Source: an uncultured Eggerthellaceae bacterium
GTDB taxonomy: Bacteria > Actinomycetota > Coriobacteriia > Coriobacteriales > Eggerthellaceae
Direction of reading: 5' to 3'
DNA: 64,000 nt
NCBI GenBank assembly: GCA_903789375.1
Contig: CAIFEB010000005.1
Location: forward strand, 28,041 to 92,040
The position numbers and the translations under genes were made by a program. Positions within the stretch are counted from its first letter, which is position 1. Every line of letters starts with the position of its first letter. The notes beneath the pieces were generated by a model, which ran no database searches, had not been told where the DNA came from, and was given only the letters and a program-made list of their open reading frames with translations. Below, in pieces: positions 9,034 through 18,300 of this stretch.

Positions 9034-10221
9034 ATGCCAGAATCAACTTTGCTCCACGAGGCGAAAGAGCTGTTCCCGCAGCTTGCGGGCTACCGCGAGA
9101 GCCTCCATCAGATTCCCGAGACCAATCTTGAGCTTCCTCAAACATCGGCGTTCGTTCAGGACCAGCTTTCCGCTCTCGGCATCGAGCACACCACCCTCGT
9201 CGACGGCAACTGCGTCGTCGCGACCGTCGGCTCCGGAAAACCGTGCATCATGCTGCGCGCCGACATGGACGCGCTTCCCATCGTGGAGGATTCCGGCGAG
9301 ACCTTCGCCTCGACGAACGGCAACATGCACGCCTGCGGTCACGACCTGCATGCATCCGCGCTCTTGGGCGCGGCCGCATTGCTGAAGCGGCACGAAAGCG
9401 AGCTCGCCGGCACGGTGAAGCTGCTGTTCCAACCGGGCGAGGAGACGTTCCACGGCGCTCAGGCTGCCATCGACGACGGCCTGCTGGAGAATCCCCACGT
9501 CGATGCGGCGTTCGGCATGCACAGCGCAAGCCAGGTCCCCGTCGGGGTCGTCCTCTACGGCACGCAGTGCATGACCGCCGTCTACGGCTTCCGCATCACC
9601 GTCAACGGACGCGGCGGACACGGGTCGAACCCCGGGGAATGCATCGACCCCATCTCGGCGGCCATTCAGATCCACCTGGCGCTCCAGGAGCTGATGTCGC
9701 GCGAGAAATCGCCGTTCGACGAAGCGTCGCTGACCATCGGTAGCTTCCATGCGGGCAGCGCCTCCAACATCATCCCCAACCAGGCCGTCATGGAAGGCAC
9801 CATGCGCGTGTTCAACCCCGAAGCGCGCGCGTTCCTCATCAAGCGCATCAACGAGATCGTGCCAGCGGTTGCCGCAGCGTACCGCACGACGGCAACGGTC
9901 GAGACAATCATCGACGTTCCCCCGACGATCAACGACGAGGACATGCTCTCCGACGTCCTGGGCTATCTCGGCGACGAACTTCCGGAAATCACTTTGGCGG
10001 ACAAGTTCCACGTGATGCCCTCAGAGGACTTCGCGCTGTACGGCGAGCGAATCCCGACCGTGTACCTGATGGCCGGCGCCAAGCCCGACGACGTCGACGA
10101 TCCCCTTCCCCATCACAATGCGAAGGTGAGGTTCAGCAGCGACGAGATTCCCTTCGCCGCCGCAGCTTACGCCTCCGTTGCGCTTCGCTGGCTGGCAGAC
10201 CACGCGGGAAAAGAGGAGTGA
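9034..10221 (+). CDS. M20-family metal-dependent amidohydrolase/peptidase
   Basis: 395 residues. The metal-binding signatures of the M20D amidohydrolase group (hippurate hydrolase, indole-acetyl-amino-acid hydrolase, N-acyl-amino-acid deacylase) are present in order: RADMDALPI (about residue 74), HACGHDLHAS (about 98), LFQPGEE (about 130), FGMHS (about 158), and a later RVFNPEAR and dimerisation segment. The enzyme cleaves an acyl-amino-acid amide bond in the cytoplasm. ATG 9034 follows GAAAGGTG. The stop overlaps the start of the MFS gene (TGATG), so the two are translationally coupled; the transporter probably brings in the substrate or exports a product. The exact substrate is unknown. Confidence 0.88.
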   Translation: MPESTLLHEAKELFPQLAGYRESLHQIPETNLELPQTSAFVQDQLSALGIEHTTLVDGNCVVATVGSGKPCIMLRADMDALPIVEDSGETFASTNGNMHACGHDLHASALLGAAALLKRHESELAGTVKLLFQPGEETFHGAQAAIDDGLLENPHVDAAFGMHSASQVPVGVVLYGTQCMTAVYGFRITVNGRGGHGSNPGECIDPISAAIQIHLALQELMSREKSPFDEASLTIGSFHAGSASNIIPNQAVMEGTMRVFNPEARAFLIKRINEIVPAVAAAYRTTATVETIIDVPPTINDEDMLSDVLGYLGDELPEITLADKFHVMPSEDFALYGERIPTVYLMAGAKPDDVDDPLPHHNAKVRFSSDEIPFAAAAYASVALRWLADHAGKEE

Positions 10222-11663
10222 TGACAACCGCAGCAAACACCCTGACGGCCGCGACAGGGCGGCAGAGCAAGTTCTTCTTCGGCTGGTGGGTCGTCGCCGC
10301 CGGCTTCATCATCATGGCTACGTGCTACACCGTGTTCATCAACTGCATGTCGCTGTTCCAGGCGTACATCGTCAGCGACCTGAACACCACGATGAGCGCG
10401 TTCAACCTCAGCAACACGTGCGCCTCCGTCGCCTCGGTCGTCGGCGCGCTGTTCGTCGGCACGTTCGTGGACAAGTACCCCGGGCGCGTGCTCGGCGCCG
10501 TTGGCGTCATCACCACCGCCGTCGTGCTGATACTGATGTCGCAGGTCACAGCCGTGTGGCAGCTGTATGTGCTGTTCACCGTCGTCGGCATCGTCGCCCT
10601 GGCCGGCCTGCGGCTGCTCATCTCCATCATCGTGACCAACTGGTTCACGCTCAAGCGCGGTCTTGCCGTCTCCATCGCGCTCGCCGGATCGGGCTTCGGC
10701 GGAGCGATCCTGTCCCCCGTCGCCGGCGTGTTCATCGTCAACTACGGCTGGCGCCCCGCGCTGGTGCTGCTCGCCGTCGTCGTGCTGGTGGCCGCACTCC
10801 CGCTGGTGCTGTACTCGTTCTACAGCCACCCCCAGGATCGCGGGCTCGAGCCGTACGGCGCCCATCAAATCGAAGAGGGAACGAAGGTCGACAAATCCCC
10901 CGATAAAATGGTCGACGTCGCCGTCGGTTGGAAGGCTGTCAAATCAAGCCCGTCATTCTGGCTGCTCGTCGTCGGGTTCGTCGCCATGGGCATTGTGAAC
11001 GGAGCGGTGCTGCCCAATCAGGTGACGAACATGACCCAGGTCAAACTCGCGGGCGATGTCGTCGTAACCGGCGGGCACTCCACCCTGTGGGCAAGCGGCG
11101 TGCTCTCGCTGTACATGGTGACCGTCGTCATCGCGAAAATCTCGCTGGGTGCCATCTACGACCGCTTCGGCCTGGACGCCGGCAACGTCTTCGGCACCGT
11201 CGCATGCTGCGTTGCCTCCGTTGCCCTGTGCTTCCCGCAAACCGACATCGGCCCGATCGTCGCAGCCGTCGCGTTCGGCATCGGCACGTGCATGGGCACC
11301 GTCGCACCCCCGATCTCCACGGTGAAGCAATACGGTGTCAAGGATCTTGGGAAGATCACCGGCATCGTCACGAGCGTCGAGATGGTGAGCTATGCAGCGG
11401 CGACGCTCATGTCCGGCACCCTGTTCGATATGTACCATTCGTTCGCTCCGATGTGGATCATCTGCCTCGTCTGCTCTGTGGTCATGGGGGTCACACTCGT
11501 CGCCAGCCGCGCGACATCCGGCAAGCTGATTGAGAAATGCCGCGCCGCAGGTGCGCCGAAGGTGGATGCATCGGGCAACGTCATCGAGGAGATCGCCGAG
11601 GAAGCCGAGGCTATTGACGCCGCGGGCTTGAGCCCCAAGGCGCAGGAGGATGTTCTGGACTGA
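10221..11663 (+). CDS. MFS transporter coupled to the M20 amidohydrolase
   Basis: 480 residues with about 12 membrane segments and a central cytoplasmic loop, in the OFA/oxalate-formate-like MFS style (an FFGWWVVAAGFIIMA start and a GVKDLGKITG segment after TM10). ATG 10221 overlaps the TGA stop of the amidohydrolase and is preceded by AAGAGGAG. A GTG three bases upstream is possible. The cytoplasmic tail is acidic and Ala/Glu-rich. Around the stop codon a roughly 30-bp stretch is imperfectly duplicated in tandem (11632-11690), so the tail sequence may have changed recently. Substrate probably relates to the N-acyl amino acid or amide handled by the upstream enzyme. Confidence 0.85.
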   Translation: MTTAANTLTAATGRQSKFFFGWWVVAAGFIIMATCYTVFINCMSLFQAYIVSDLNTTMSAFNLSNTCASVASVVGALFVGTFVDKYPGRVLGAVGVITTAVVLILMSQVTAVWQLYVLFTVVGIVALAGLRLLISIIVTNWFTLKRGLAVSIALAGSGFGGAILSPVAGVFIVNYGWRPALVLLAVVVLVAALPLVLYSFYSHPQDRGLEPYGAHQIEEGTKVDKSPDKMVDVAVGWKAVKSSPSFWLLVVGFVAMGIVNGAVLPNQVTNMTQVKLAGDVVVTGGHSTLWASGVLSLYMVTVVIAKISLGAIYDRFGLDAGNVFGTVACCVASVALCFPQTDIGPIVAAVAFGIGTCMGTVAPPISTVKQYGVKDLGKITGIVTSVEMVSYAAATLMSGTLFDMYHSFAPMWIICLVCSVVMGVTLVASRATSGKLIEKCRAAGAPKVDASGNVIEEIAEEAEAIDAAGLSPKAQEDVLD

Positions 11664-11740
11664 GCCCAAGGCGCAGGAGGACGTTCTGATGCAAAGCGCA
11701 TGGCCGAGAACCCATTCCTGAACGAAAACAGCCAACCTAG

Positions 11741-11774
11741 AGAAAGCGGGACGTTAACCGACGTCCCGCTTTCT
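11741..11774 (+). terminator. Hairpin terminator after the M20-MFS operon
   Basis: A perfect 14-bp stem (11741-11754 with 11761-11774) with a 6-nt loop; the right arm ends CTTTCTTG. Confidence 0.85.
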
Positions 11775-12347
11775 TGCGCTATGCAGAAACCTCCGAAGAA
11801 AGGTCGTTTACTCCAGCCCCTGCACCCAGAGGTTGTACGCCGCCGCGCACGTCCCATCAGATGATAGCGGCCGCCGTGGCGATTATGAACTAGACGCCAC
11901 CGTCGGCCGGGTGCAGCAGCGGAGCGACGTTGTGCGCCACGTGCTCTTCGTTGCCGCACGAGCGCTCGGGGACGAGCGCCATAAAGGTGCGCGTTCACAT
12001 CAAGCGAAATCACTGCCCATTGCAAAATGCGGACCTTGCCAACCCGGATCGTGCACCGGAGATACAAGCCGTCATTTCTCGCATTCAGATAATATGAAGC
12101 TTCTCATGCGGCAGCTAGACCTACGTACGAAACGCGCGAGCGCGACTCATCGCGCTCGCCAACGCGAAAGCAAGAAAACCGAAACACATATCATTAAGTT
12201 GAGAAGTTTTCGTAAGATAATATGAGACAGTCGGCAATTTTGGATTGGGCCATGATTGCCGATAATCAGCCAGTGCGGCTCGTCATTGCCGGACAATGCG
12301 AGAATGGCCGTACTAAACCAACTGGGACAATGGGAAAGGGGAACAGC
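11775..12347. other. Gene-free region before the zinc-ribbon membrane protein
   Basis: No supportable gene. It contains a perfect 9-bp-stem hairpin (12136-12144 with 12151-12159) without a T-run, and an AT-rich stretch ending TTTTCGTAAGATAAT (12207-12221) that matches the right end of the AT element and could be a promoter -10 region for the gene starting at 12348. Confidence 0.4.
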
Positions 12348-13864
12348 ATGCGTTGTCCTAACTGCGGAGAGTCGCTCCCGGAAGGGTCGACCACCTGTCC
12401 GAAATGCGGAGCGCAATTCGAAGTCACATTTGCGGACGCAAATTCGAGAGAGAGAGAGAGAGAGAGAATGAGCCATCTTCTCCTGACGAGGTAAGTGCTC
12501 AATCCGAGAGCGATAAGAACAACGGCACTGCGTCGGATGCCTCGCCCTCTACGGTGAGCGAAAATAAGAATGGCACAATTGCCCACACAGAAGTCGACTC
12601 GTCCGCAAAAACGCCTTGGTACAAAAGCGCTTGGTTTGCCATCGTCATGTGCTTCCTCGTACCGCCTGTCGGCATTATCTTGCTTTGGGTTTTCAAGGAG
12701 CCCAAGCAGAAACCTGCGCGCATTGCTTTCACGGCAATAGCTGCACTCGTCATAGTCCTTGGGATAGTCGGGCTGATAAATGGTTCGGGGAAGCAGGAAT
12801 CATCATCGGACACCGATGCGCAAGCTGAACAGACTCTAGTTGAATTCAAAGGCATGCAATATCTTGAACCCGAGGGCTGGGATAGAACGTCAACTGACGA
12901 CGGCGACCCAGTATACGTGCTTAATCGAACCGACTCTTCAAAAGCTAGAGCTAAGATTTACCTCTTTGGAATCCCTGGCAAAGCGAAAACAAGAGGGTAC
13001 CTTCCCGATTTCGCAGCTGCCGCACAATCAGGTTTCTATAAACAACAAACCAATCCGCATGTATCGAATACACATCAGCTCGACTCAGTCGACGGCGCAG
13101 TGCTTCTTGCAAGCGATTTCACCGCCCAAACCGATAGTGGCAGCAATTACACAGGAAAACTGACCGTTATCGCCATGGCGGACGGGGTGGTCAGTGCAGT
13201 TTATTGCAACTTCGACGGGGATGACAGCACGCGAGATGACTACAATGCCCTCATCGCTTCAATAAAGATGACCGATGACGAGAAAGCGGCAATAGAGGCG
13301 CTTCCTGAAACATCGAACTCTTCGAGTTCGTCAGCCAAGAGCAGCTCCTCGGCCAAAAGCAGCTCGTCCGCAAAGAGTGCGTCGGCGGCTACTTCTTCAA
13401 TTAAGTCTTATAAAGCAGGCACCTATATCGTCGGAAAAGACATTCCGGCTGGCGAATACAACCTGTCTGCAACGGGTAAAGCTTATTTCTGCGTCTACCC
13501 CGACACTGACAAGTCAAAGATTCTCGAAAACGACAACTTCACGAAAATGGAGTACATCACCGTCTCCGATGGACAGTTGCTTATTTTGAAGAATGCCAGC
13601 GCCATTGATTTGAACGATTACACACCAAAAGAGACAAGCACGATAACCGGGGATGGCAAGTACCTTGTCGGCGTTGATATCCCCGAAGGTCAATACAAGC
13701 TCGAATCGGACGGCGGAAGTACGTCAGGATATTACAGTATTTACGACGATTCCGAACCTGACAGCAAAATCGTGCAGAACGATCTTTTCTCAAGCTCCGA
13801 CTATTGTGAAGTTTCGAACGGCCAGTATCTTTTGATAAGGCACTGCACAGCCACGTTGCAATAA
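12348..13864 (+). CDS. Zinc-ribbon, membrane-anchored protein with tandem C-terminal domains, frameshifted at (GA)11
   Basis: The start (ATG 12348, after GGAAAGGGG) encodes a zinc ribbon (CPNCGES...CPKCGA). A (GA)11 repeat follows and the downstream coding sequence continues in another frame. Losing one GA unit (or gaining two) would yield one protein of about 504 residues: zinc ribbon, Arg-Glu run, acidic linker, two hydrophobic segments (WFAIVMCFLVPPVGIILLWV and a second after KPARIAF), an extracytoplasmic domain beginning LVEFKGMQYLEPEGW, a Ser-rich linker with SSSSAK repeats, and two similar beta-type domains (YIVGKDIPAGEYNL and YLVGVDIPEGQYKL). As read, translation from the normal start stops at 12494, leaving only the ribbon. 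Function unknown; a membrane-surface sensor is inferred. Confidence 0.8.
12446..12467 (+). repeat. (GA)11 dinucleotide tract at the frameshift point
   Basis: Eleven GA units encode an Arg-Glu run and sit exactly at the junction of the two frames of the zinc-ribbon membrane protein. Slippage by one unit would change the frame. Confidence 0.92.
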
Positions 13865-14194
13865 CGGTAGACAACCCGCATCGCTTCATTTACCACTTAG
13901 CCTGGCATTATCAATTCGGTGGTGCCAGGCTGTTTACTATCGCCACAGTAAAACCGACATGGCGTTGATTCCCTATACCTGAATGAGTTGTTCAGTATCA
14001 ATTCGGTTTCAGCATCGTACGAACTCATACCCATTCATTGTTTAACGGTACACTGTGCATTTGTTACAAAAGCATTATCCGCAAGCCCTTTCTCAGAGAC
14101 ACGAATAGAGACCGACGCAATAAATGGCGAGCTGGCTTAACGGGCCATAAATCCGCTTGCCATGTCAAAAGTTTCACGCTAGCCAGGCGCGAGC
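13865..14194. other. Intergenic region with weak hairpin terminator and a 12-bp direct repeat
   Basis: A 9-bp stem (13899-13907 with 13923-13931) may end the upstream transcript. The 12-mer TATCAATTCGGT occurs at 13909-13920 and again near 13997-14008. No gene seen. Confidence 0.35.
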
Positions 14195-15715
14195 ATGTAC
14201 CGCATCCCTTCGCCCCTTGATTTTGGGCTCATAGGACCGAAGGAGATGCGACACACCTTGCCCGATTCAGATGCCACCACCCACAACCAACACGGCCCCA
14301 GCGCAGCCGAGATCGAAGCTATCAGACAACGCCCTGACATGCAGCCGCTGAGCTGGGGCACCCGTCTTTCCTACGCCGGCGGCGACGTGGCCTGCAACAT
14401 CGTGTTCGGCATGGTCAGCTCGCTGCTCGTGCTGTTCTACACCGACTACATCGGCATCGACCCGGTGCTCGTCGGCATCGTCTTCCTGATCACGCGCCTG
14501 TTCGACGGCGCATCCGATATGGTCATGGGCGTCATCGTCGACCGCACTCATTCGAAGTACGGCAAATCGCGCCCCTGGATCATGCGCATGGCGTTCCCGT
14601 TCGCGCTGTCAGCGGTGCTTCTGTTCACCGTCCCCCATACCAGCATGGCGCTGCAGGCGCTGTACGTGTTCGTCGCGTACAACTTCGTCAACACCATTTG
14701 CTACACGGCCATCAACCTGCCGTACGGATCGTTGTCATCCATGATGACCCGCAGCGAAAAGGAACGTTCCAAGCTTTCGATTTGCCGCATGGGGTTGTCG
14801 CCGCTCGGCAAGATCATGTCCGTCACGTTCTCGATGCCGCTGGTCAAGTTCCTGGGGAACACGCAGCAGGCGTGGATCGAGGCGATGTGTTTGTGGGCGG
14901 TCATCGCGTTCGTGCTGCTGGTCAACTGCTTTGCGCGCTGCAAGGAGAACGTGAAGATCCCCAAACGCGACGCGTTCGAGAAGCAAAAGAGGAACCTGCC
15001 GGTGAAGACCGAGCTGAAGGCGCTCGTGCACAACCGCTATTTCTGGGCGTGCATGGTGCTGTGGATGATGCAGAGCGTGTCGTTCAGCGTGTCGGGCACC
15101 ATCTTGCCGTATTACTGCAAGTACATTTTCGGCGACGACACCTGGATGTACAGCCAGCTGTTCACCGTCGAAACGCTCGTGCTGTGCGGTGCCGTGTTCC
15201 TGAGCACGCCCATCGTAAAGCGCTTCGGCAAGCGCAACAGCGCCCTGGCCGGCGCCATCGTGGCGATTGTCGGCCAGCTGATCTTCTGCGCGGGGCCGAA
15301 AACCAGCTACGCGCTCATCATGTTCAGCTGCGTCATCCGCTCCATCGGGCTGGGGCCGCTGAACGCCGTGGTGTTCTCAATGCTCGGCGACGCCGTCGAG
15401 TACGGCGAATGGAAGACGCACATCCGTCAGGAGGGTTTCATCTTCTCCGCCGGGTCGGTGGGCACGAAGGTGGGCGCGGGGCTGACGCGCGCCATCATGA
15501 CGCTGTGTCTGAGCGTGGCCGGGTACGTGAGCTCGACCGTCGGCGGCGCGGCGCAGCCCGACAGCGTGCTTCACATGATCGTGCACATCTACGAAGTGGG
15601 GCCGCTCATCGTGGCCGGGACGATCATAGTCGTGCTGGTGTTCTATCGTCTGGACAAGATGTATCCGCAGATCATCGCCGACCTGGCGAAACGCGAATCG
15701 CACGGCGAGATGTAG
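14195..15715 (+). CDS. GPH-family (glycoside-pentoside-hexuronide) cation symporter
   Basis: Up to 506 residues with 12 membrane segments. The GPH signature pattern is clear: YAGGDVACNIVF, DYIGIDPVLVGIVFLITRLFDGASD, and VMGVIVDRTHSKYGKSRPWI after TM2, then SLSSMMTRSEKERSKLSICRMG. Members co-transport sugars, glycosides or other organic solutes with a cation. The start is uncertain: ATG 14195 has a weak ribosome-binding site, while AAGGAG directly abuts ATG 14246. It converges with the TorD-like gene with only a 3-bp gap and no terminator between them. It does not belong to the adjacent respiratory operon by orientation. Confidence 0.85.
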   Translation: MYRIPSPLDFGLIGPKEMRHTLPDSDATTHNQHGPSAAEIEAIRQRPDMQPLSWGTRLSYAGGDVACNIVFGMVSSLLVLFYTDYIGIDPVLVGIVFLITRLFDGASDMVMGVIVDRTHSKYGKSRPWIMRMAFPFALSAVLLFTVPHTSMALQALYVFVAYNFVNTICYTAINLPYGSLSSMMTRSEKERSKLSICRMGLSPLGKIMSVTFSMPLVKFLGNTQQAWIEAMCLWAVIAFVLLVNCFARCKENVKIPKRDAFEKQKRNLPVKTELKALVHNRYFWACMVLWMMQSVSFSVSGTILPYYCKYIFGDDTWMYSQLFTVETLVLCGAVFLSTPIVKRFGKRNSALAGAIVAIVGQLIFCAGPKTSYALIMFSCVIRSIGLGPLNAVVFSMLGDAVEYGEWKTHIRQEGFIFSAGSVGTKVGAGLTRAIMTLCLSVAGYVSSTVGGAAQPDSVLHMIVHIYEVGPLIVAGTIIVVLVFYRLDKMYPQIIADLAKRESHGEM

Positions 15716-15718
15716 CCG

Positions 15719-16396
15719 TCATGCTCCGCGCGACGACGGGTGCAGGCTCGCTCGGTCGAATGACGCCAGCAACCGAAGAAGGCGGGCTCCCACCACGAGC
15801 ACACCTTCCGTGCTCGCATCTTCGACCGCCTCGGCGAATGGCTGCGCCCACCGTTCGAAATGGTCGGTTGAAAAAACGTCGAAAAGCAGAAGATTCGATT
15901 CGCCTCCGCGCGCAAGAAGGTAGGAAAGGAATTCCAGCTCCGCATAGACGGTATCCGCCGGATCGTTGCGTCCCGGAGCCGTAGTCACATGAACCTGCCT
16001 ATAGAGGCGCTTCACGTCAAGCGCGCAGGGATTGGCGAAAGCAAGTGCGCTCTCGCCCCCTTGCCACGCCATGAACTCCGACTCCGTCATCGGAACGCGC
16101 GGCTCCGGCATGCCGAGAAACACGTCGGTGTAGGCCCTGCGCACCCGATGGAGCGTCTCCTCTTCGCCCGATTGAGCATATCCGCGCAACCGGTCCGCGA
16201 AGAACTCGCCCGCATCGTCCGCGACGCCATCCGGGAAGGCGACCTCCGACAACCGCGCATCCTCGAGTGCGCCAAGCAGCTGTTTCGCAAACGAGCTTTC
16301 GTGCAAGCTCTTCGAAAACGCAGCGTCCGGGTACGAGAAGCATGCCGACGCGCACGAAAACAGCTCCGCTAGCGCGCGTTTTCCCCCACTGTTCAC
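15719..16396 (-). CDS. TorD/DmsD-family chaperone for a molybdoenzyme
   Basis: 225 residues, mostly helical, with features of the TorD family: ELFSCASACFSYPD near the N-terminus, YTDVFLGMPEPRVPMTES in the middle, then a YAELEFLSYLLA helix. Such chaperones bind the Tat signal of a Moco enzyme and assist cofactor insertion before export. It is the last gene of a four-gene minus-strand operon behind catalytic, FeS and anchor subunits, which fits this role. A GTG start at 16396 is chosen because AAAGGAG lies six bases upstream; the longer version to 16465 lacks one. Confidence 0.85.
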   Translation of the reverse strand: MNSGGKRALAELFSCASACFSYPDAAFSKSLHESSFAKQLLGALEDARLSEVAFPDGVADDAGEFFADRLRGYAQSGEEETLHRVRRAYTDVFLGMPEPRVPMTESEFMAWQGGESALAFANPCALDVKRLYRQVHVTTAPGRNDPADTVYAELEFLSYLLARGGESNLLLFDVFSTDHFERWAQPFAEAVEDASTEGVLVVGARLLRLLASFDRASLHPSSRGA

Positions 16397-16506
16397 GTTC
16401 CGCTCCTTTGCAGACGAGCCCCCTGCAACGTGCTCCGCAGTGCAACCGGCGCGGAGCCCACTCATCGGGCGGGTGCCGGTTGCGCCGACTCCCGCCCGAA
16501 CTTCCG

Positions 16507-17658
16507 CTATCGGTCTTGGCCGATCTTAGGGTACACGAAGCAGAACACGGCAACGCCGAGCGCGATGATGCCGAGCACCACCAGGCACTCAAGCCCCGTC
16601 GGCCAATATGCCAGCGCGGAACCGATGCCCTGCCATGCGCCGTCTGCGCCGTGAACAGCCGGACCAGTTTCCACACCGGGGTAGGTGAGGTTCACGTTAC
16701 CGAAGCCGTCCTCGATGATCTGAGCGCGCTTGCAGAACACGCCCAGGATGGCGCAGATCGATGCCACGACGCACAGATTCGCCGACGCCCGAAGCCGCGG
16801 CTTGAAAGCGATGACCAAGCACACGACTCCCAGGATGACTTCCGCCCAGAAGAACGGAGCCACCGGACCGGCAAGAACCATGATGATGGCGTCGTACGCA
16901 TCGCCCGCTCCGCCGTATGCACCGGTAAGAACGTCGCAGAACAGGAAGAACAGATCGACGGCAACGAACACGCCGAGGATGAACGCCATCTTCTGAACAT
17001 TTTCATCCTCCAGCCGCAACTTGCCCGCACGGCGCAGCGCAACGACCACAACAAGCACGAGCGCCGTGCCGCTCACCAGAGCGGATGCGACGAACCACGG
17101 CGCCATGAGCGAGGTGTTCCAGAAAGCGCGGGATACGTTCAGCGAGAAAATCCATGCCGTAACCGAATGAACCAGGATGGCAACGAGGAACGCAGCAATC
17201 GACATTCCGCGAAGCTTGCTCGAAACGCCCGCAGCATCATCTTCCCTGCGCAGCATCACGAGGTACACGATCGAAAGCACCAGGTACAGCGTGAGCACGC
17301 ACAGATCCCACATCAGAGGCGACGTGAAATGCCCGTACACGAACAGATGCCAGATGTTCCAAGGCGAGCCCAAGTCGACCACCACGAAGCAGATGGCCAG
17401 AATCGTGCAGACGATGGACGTCAGCACGGCGACTTTCGAGATGTTGCCGAACCCCTTCAGCTTGAACACCTTCGGCGCCGAGGAGATGATCAACCCGCCC
17501 GCCGACAATCCGACGAAGAACATGAAGTTCGTGATGTAGAGCCCCCACGAGCTCTGATCGCGCATGCCGGTTACCTGCAGGCCGTTCATGCATTGGAATA
17601 TCCATGCGCACAGTCCGATAACGGCGACCACTGCAGCAACAGAAGCTACTTTTCGCAT
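16507..17658 (-). CDS. NrfD/PsrC-type membrane anchor subunit
   Basis: 383 residues with about 9-10 membrane segments. The WGLYITNFMFFVGLSAGGLIISS stretch (about 39-61) and the later DLGSPWNIWHLF segment are typical of NrfD/PsrC anchors, which oxidise menaquinol at the membrane and pass electrons to the FeS subunit. It follows the FeS subunit gene by 15 bp and precedes the TorD-like gene. This composition (catalytic, four-cluster FeS, NrfD) is that of DMSO, polysulfide or similar anaerobic terminal reductases. Confidence 0.9.
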   Translation of the reverse strand: MRKVASVAAVVAVIGLCAWIFQCMNGLQVTGMRDQSSWGLYITNFMFFVGLSAGGLIISSAPKVFKLKGFGNISKVAVLTSIVCTILAICFVVVDLGSPWNIWHLFVYGHFTSPLMWDLCVLTLYLVLSIVYLVMLRREDDAAGVSSKLRGMSIAAFLVAILVHSVTAWIFSLNVSRAFWNTSLMAPWFVASALVSGTALVLVVVVALRRAGKLRLEDENVQKMAFILGVFVAVDLFFLFCDVLTGAYGGAGDAYDAIIMVLAGPVAPFFWAEVILGVVCLVIAFKPRLRASANLCVVASICAILGVFCKRAQIIEDGFGNVNLTYPGVETGPAVHGADGAWQGIGSALAYWPTGLECLVVLGIIALGVAVFCFVYPKIGQDR

Positions 17659-17673
17659 ATCAAACCACCGAAC

Positions 17674-18294
17674 CTAGGAAAGAAAGCGGACGGAAGGGTT
17701 CGTGCCCTTCTCATCGAGAAGCTGATAATTGCTCCGCGACGCAAGGAGCTTGGAAATCGCGGAATTCGGATCGTCGATGTCACCGAACGTGCGGGCGCGT
17801 TCCGGGCAGGCGGCTACGCAGGCGGGCTCTAGCCCCTTCTTCACACGATGGTTGCACAGAATGCATTTCGAAACCGTGCCCTTGACCAGCGACGGCACGT
17901 CTTCCGACCCCTGCGAGAAATCGAATGTGTACTCGGGTTCGCGCCAGTTGAAGTTTCGCACCCCGTTATACGGGCACGCCGCCATGCAGTACCGACAGCC
18001 GATGCATTTCTTGTAATCCTGCATCACGATGCCCGTTTCTGAGTCTTTGTACGTTGCGCCCACCGGGCACACCTTGGTGCACGCGGGGTTCTTGCAGTGC
18101 TGGCACGAAAGGGTGATATAGCTCATCGAGAGATGCGGAAACGAGCCTTGGGGCGTGTCGGTGTGGTCGCCGCCGACCGTCAGCACCCTGTTCCACCACA
18201 TGGTATCAGGGAGGTTGTTTTCAATCTTGCAGGCAACGGCGCAGGTATTGCATCCGATGCAGCGTTTGGTATCGATAGCCAATGCATATTGCAT
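17674..18294 (-). CDS. DmsB-like four-cluster ferredoxin subunit
   Basis: 206 residues with four cysteine groups: CIGCNTCAVAC (residue 12 on), CQHCKNPACTKVC, CIGCRYCMAAC, and CILCNHRVKKG followed by CVAACPERA. This arrangement holds four [4Fe-4S] clusters and carries electrons between the NrfD anchor and the catalytic subunit. The gene lies 6 bp after the catalytic subunit gene. No own Tat signal is visible, so it would be exported with its partner. Confidence 0.92.
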   Translation of the reverse strand: MQYALAIDTKRCIGCNTCAVACKIENNLPDTMWWNRVLTVGGDHTDTPQGSFPHLSMSYITLSCQHCKNPACTKVCPVGATYKDSETGIVMQDYKKCIGCRYCMAACPYNGVRNFNWREPEYTFDFSQGSEDVPSLVKGTVSKCILCNHRVKKGLEPACVAACPERARTFGDIDDPNSAISKLLASRSNYQLLDEKGTNPSVRFLS

Positions 18295-18300
18295 GATGAT

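Noticed and set aside
16267..17832. 521-codon plus-strand frame across the NrfD and TorD genes
   Set aside because: It crosses two real minus-strand genes and has antisense composition without motifs.
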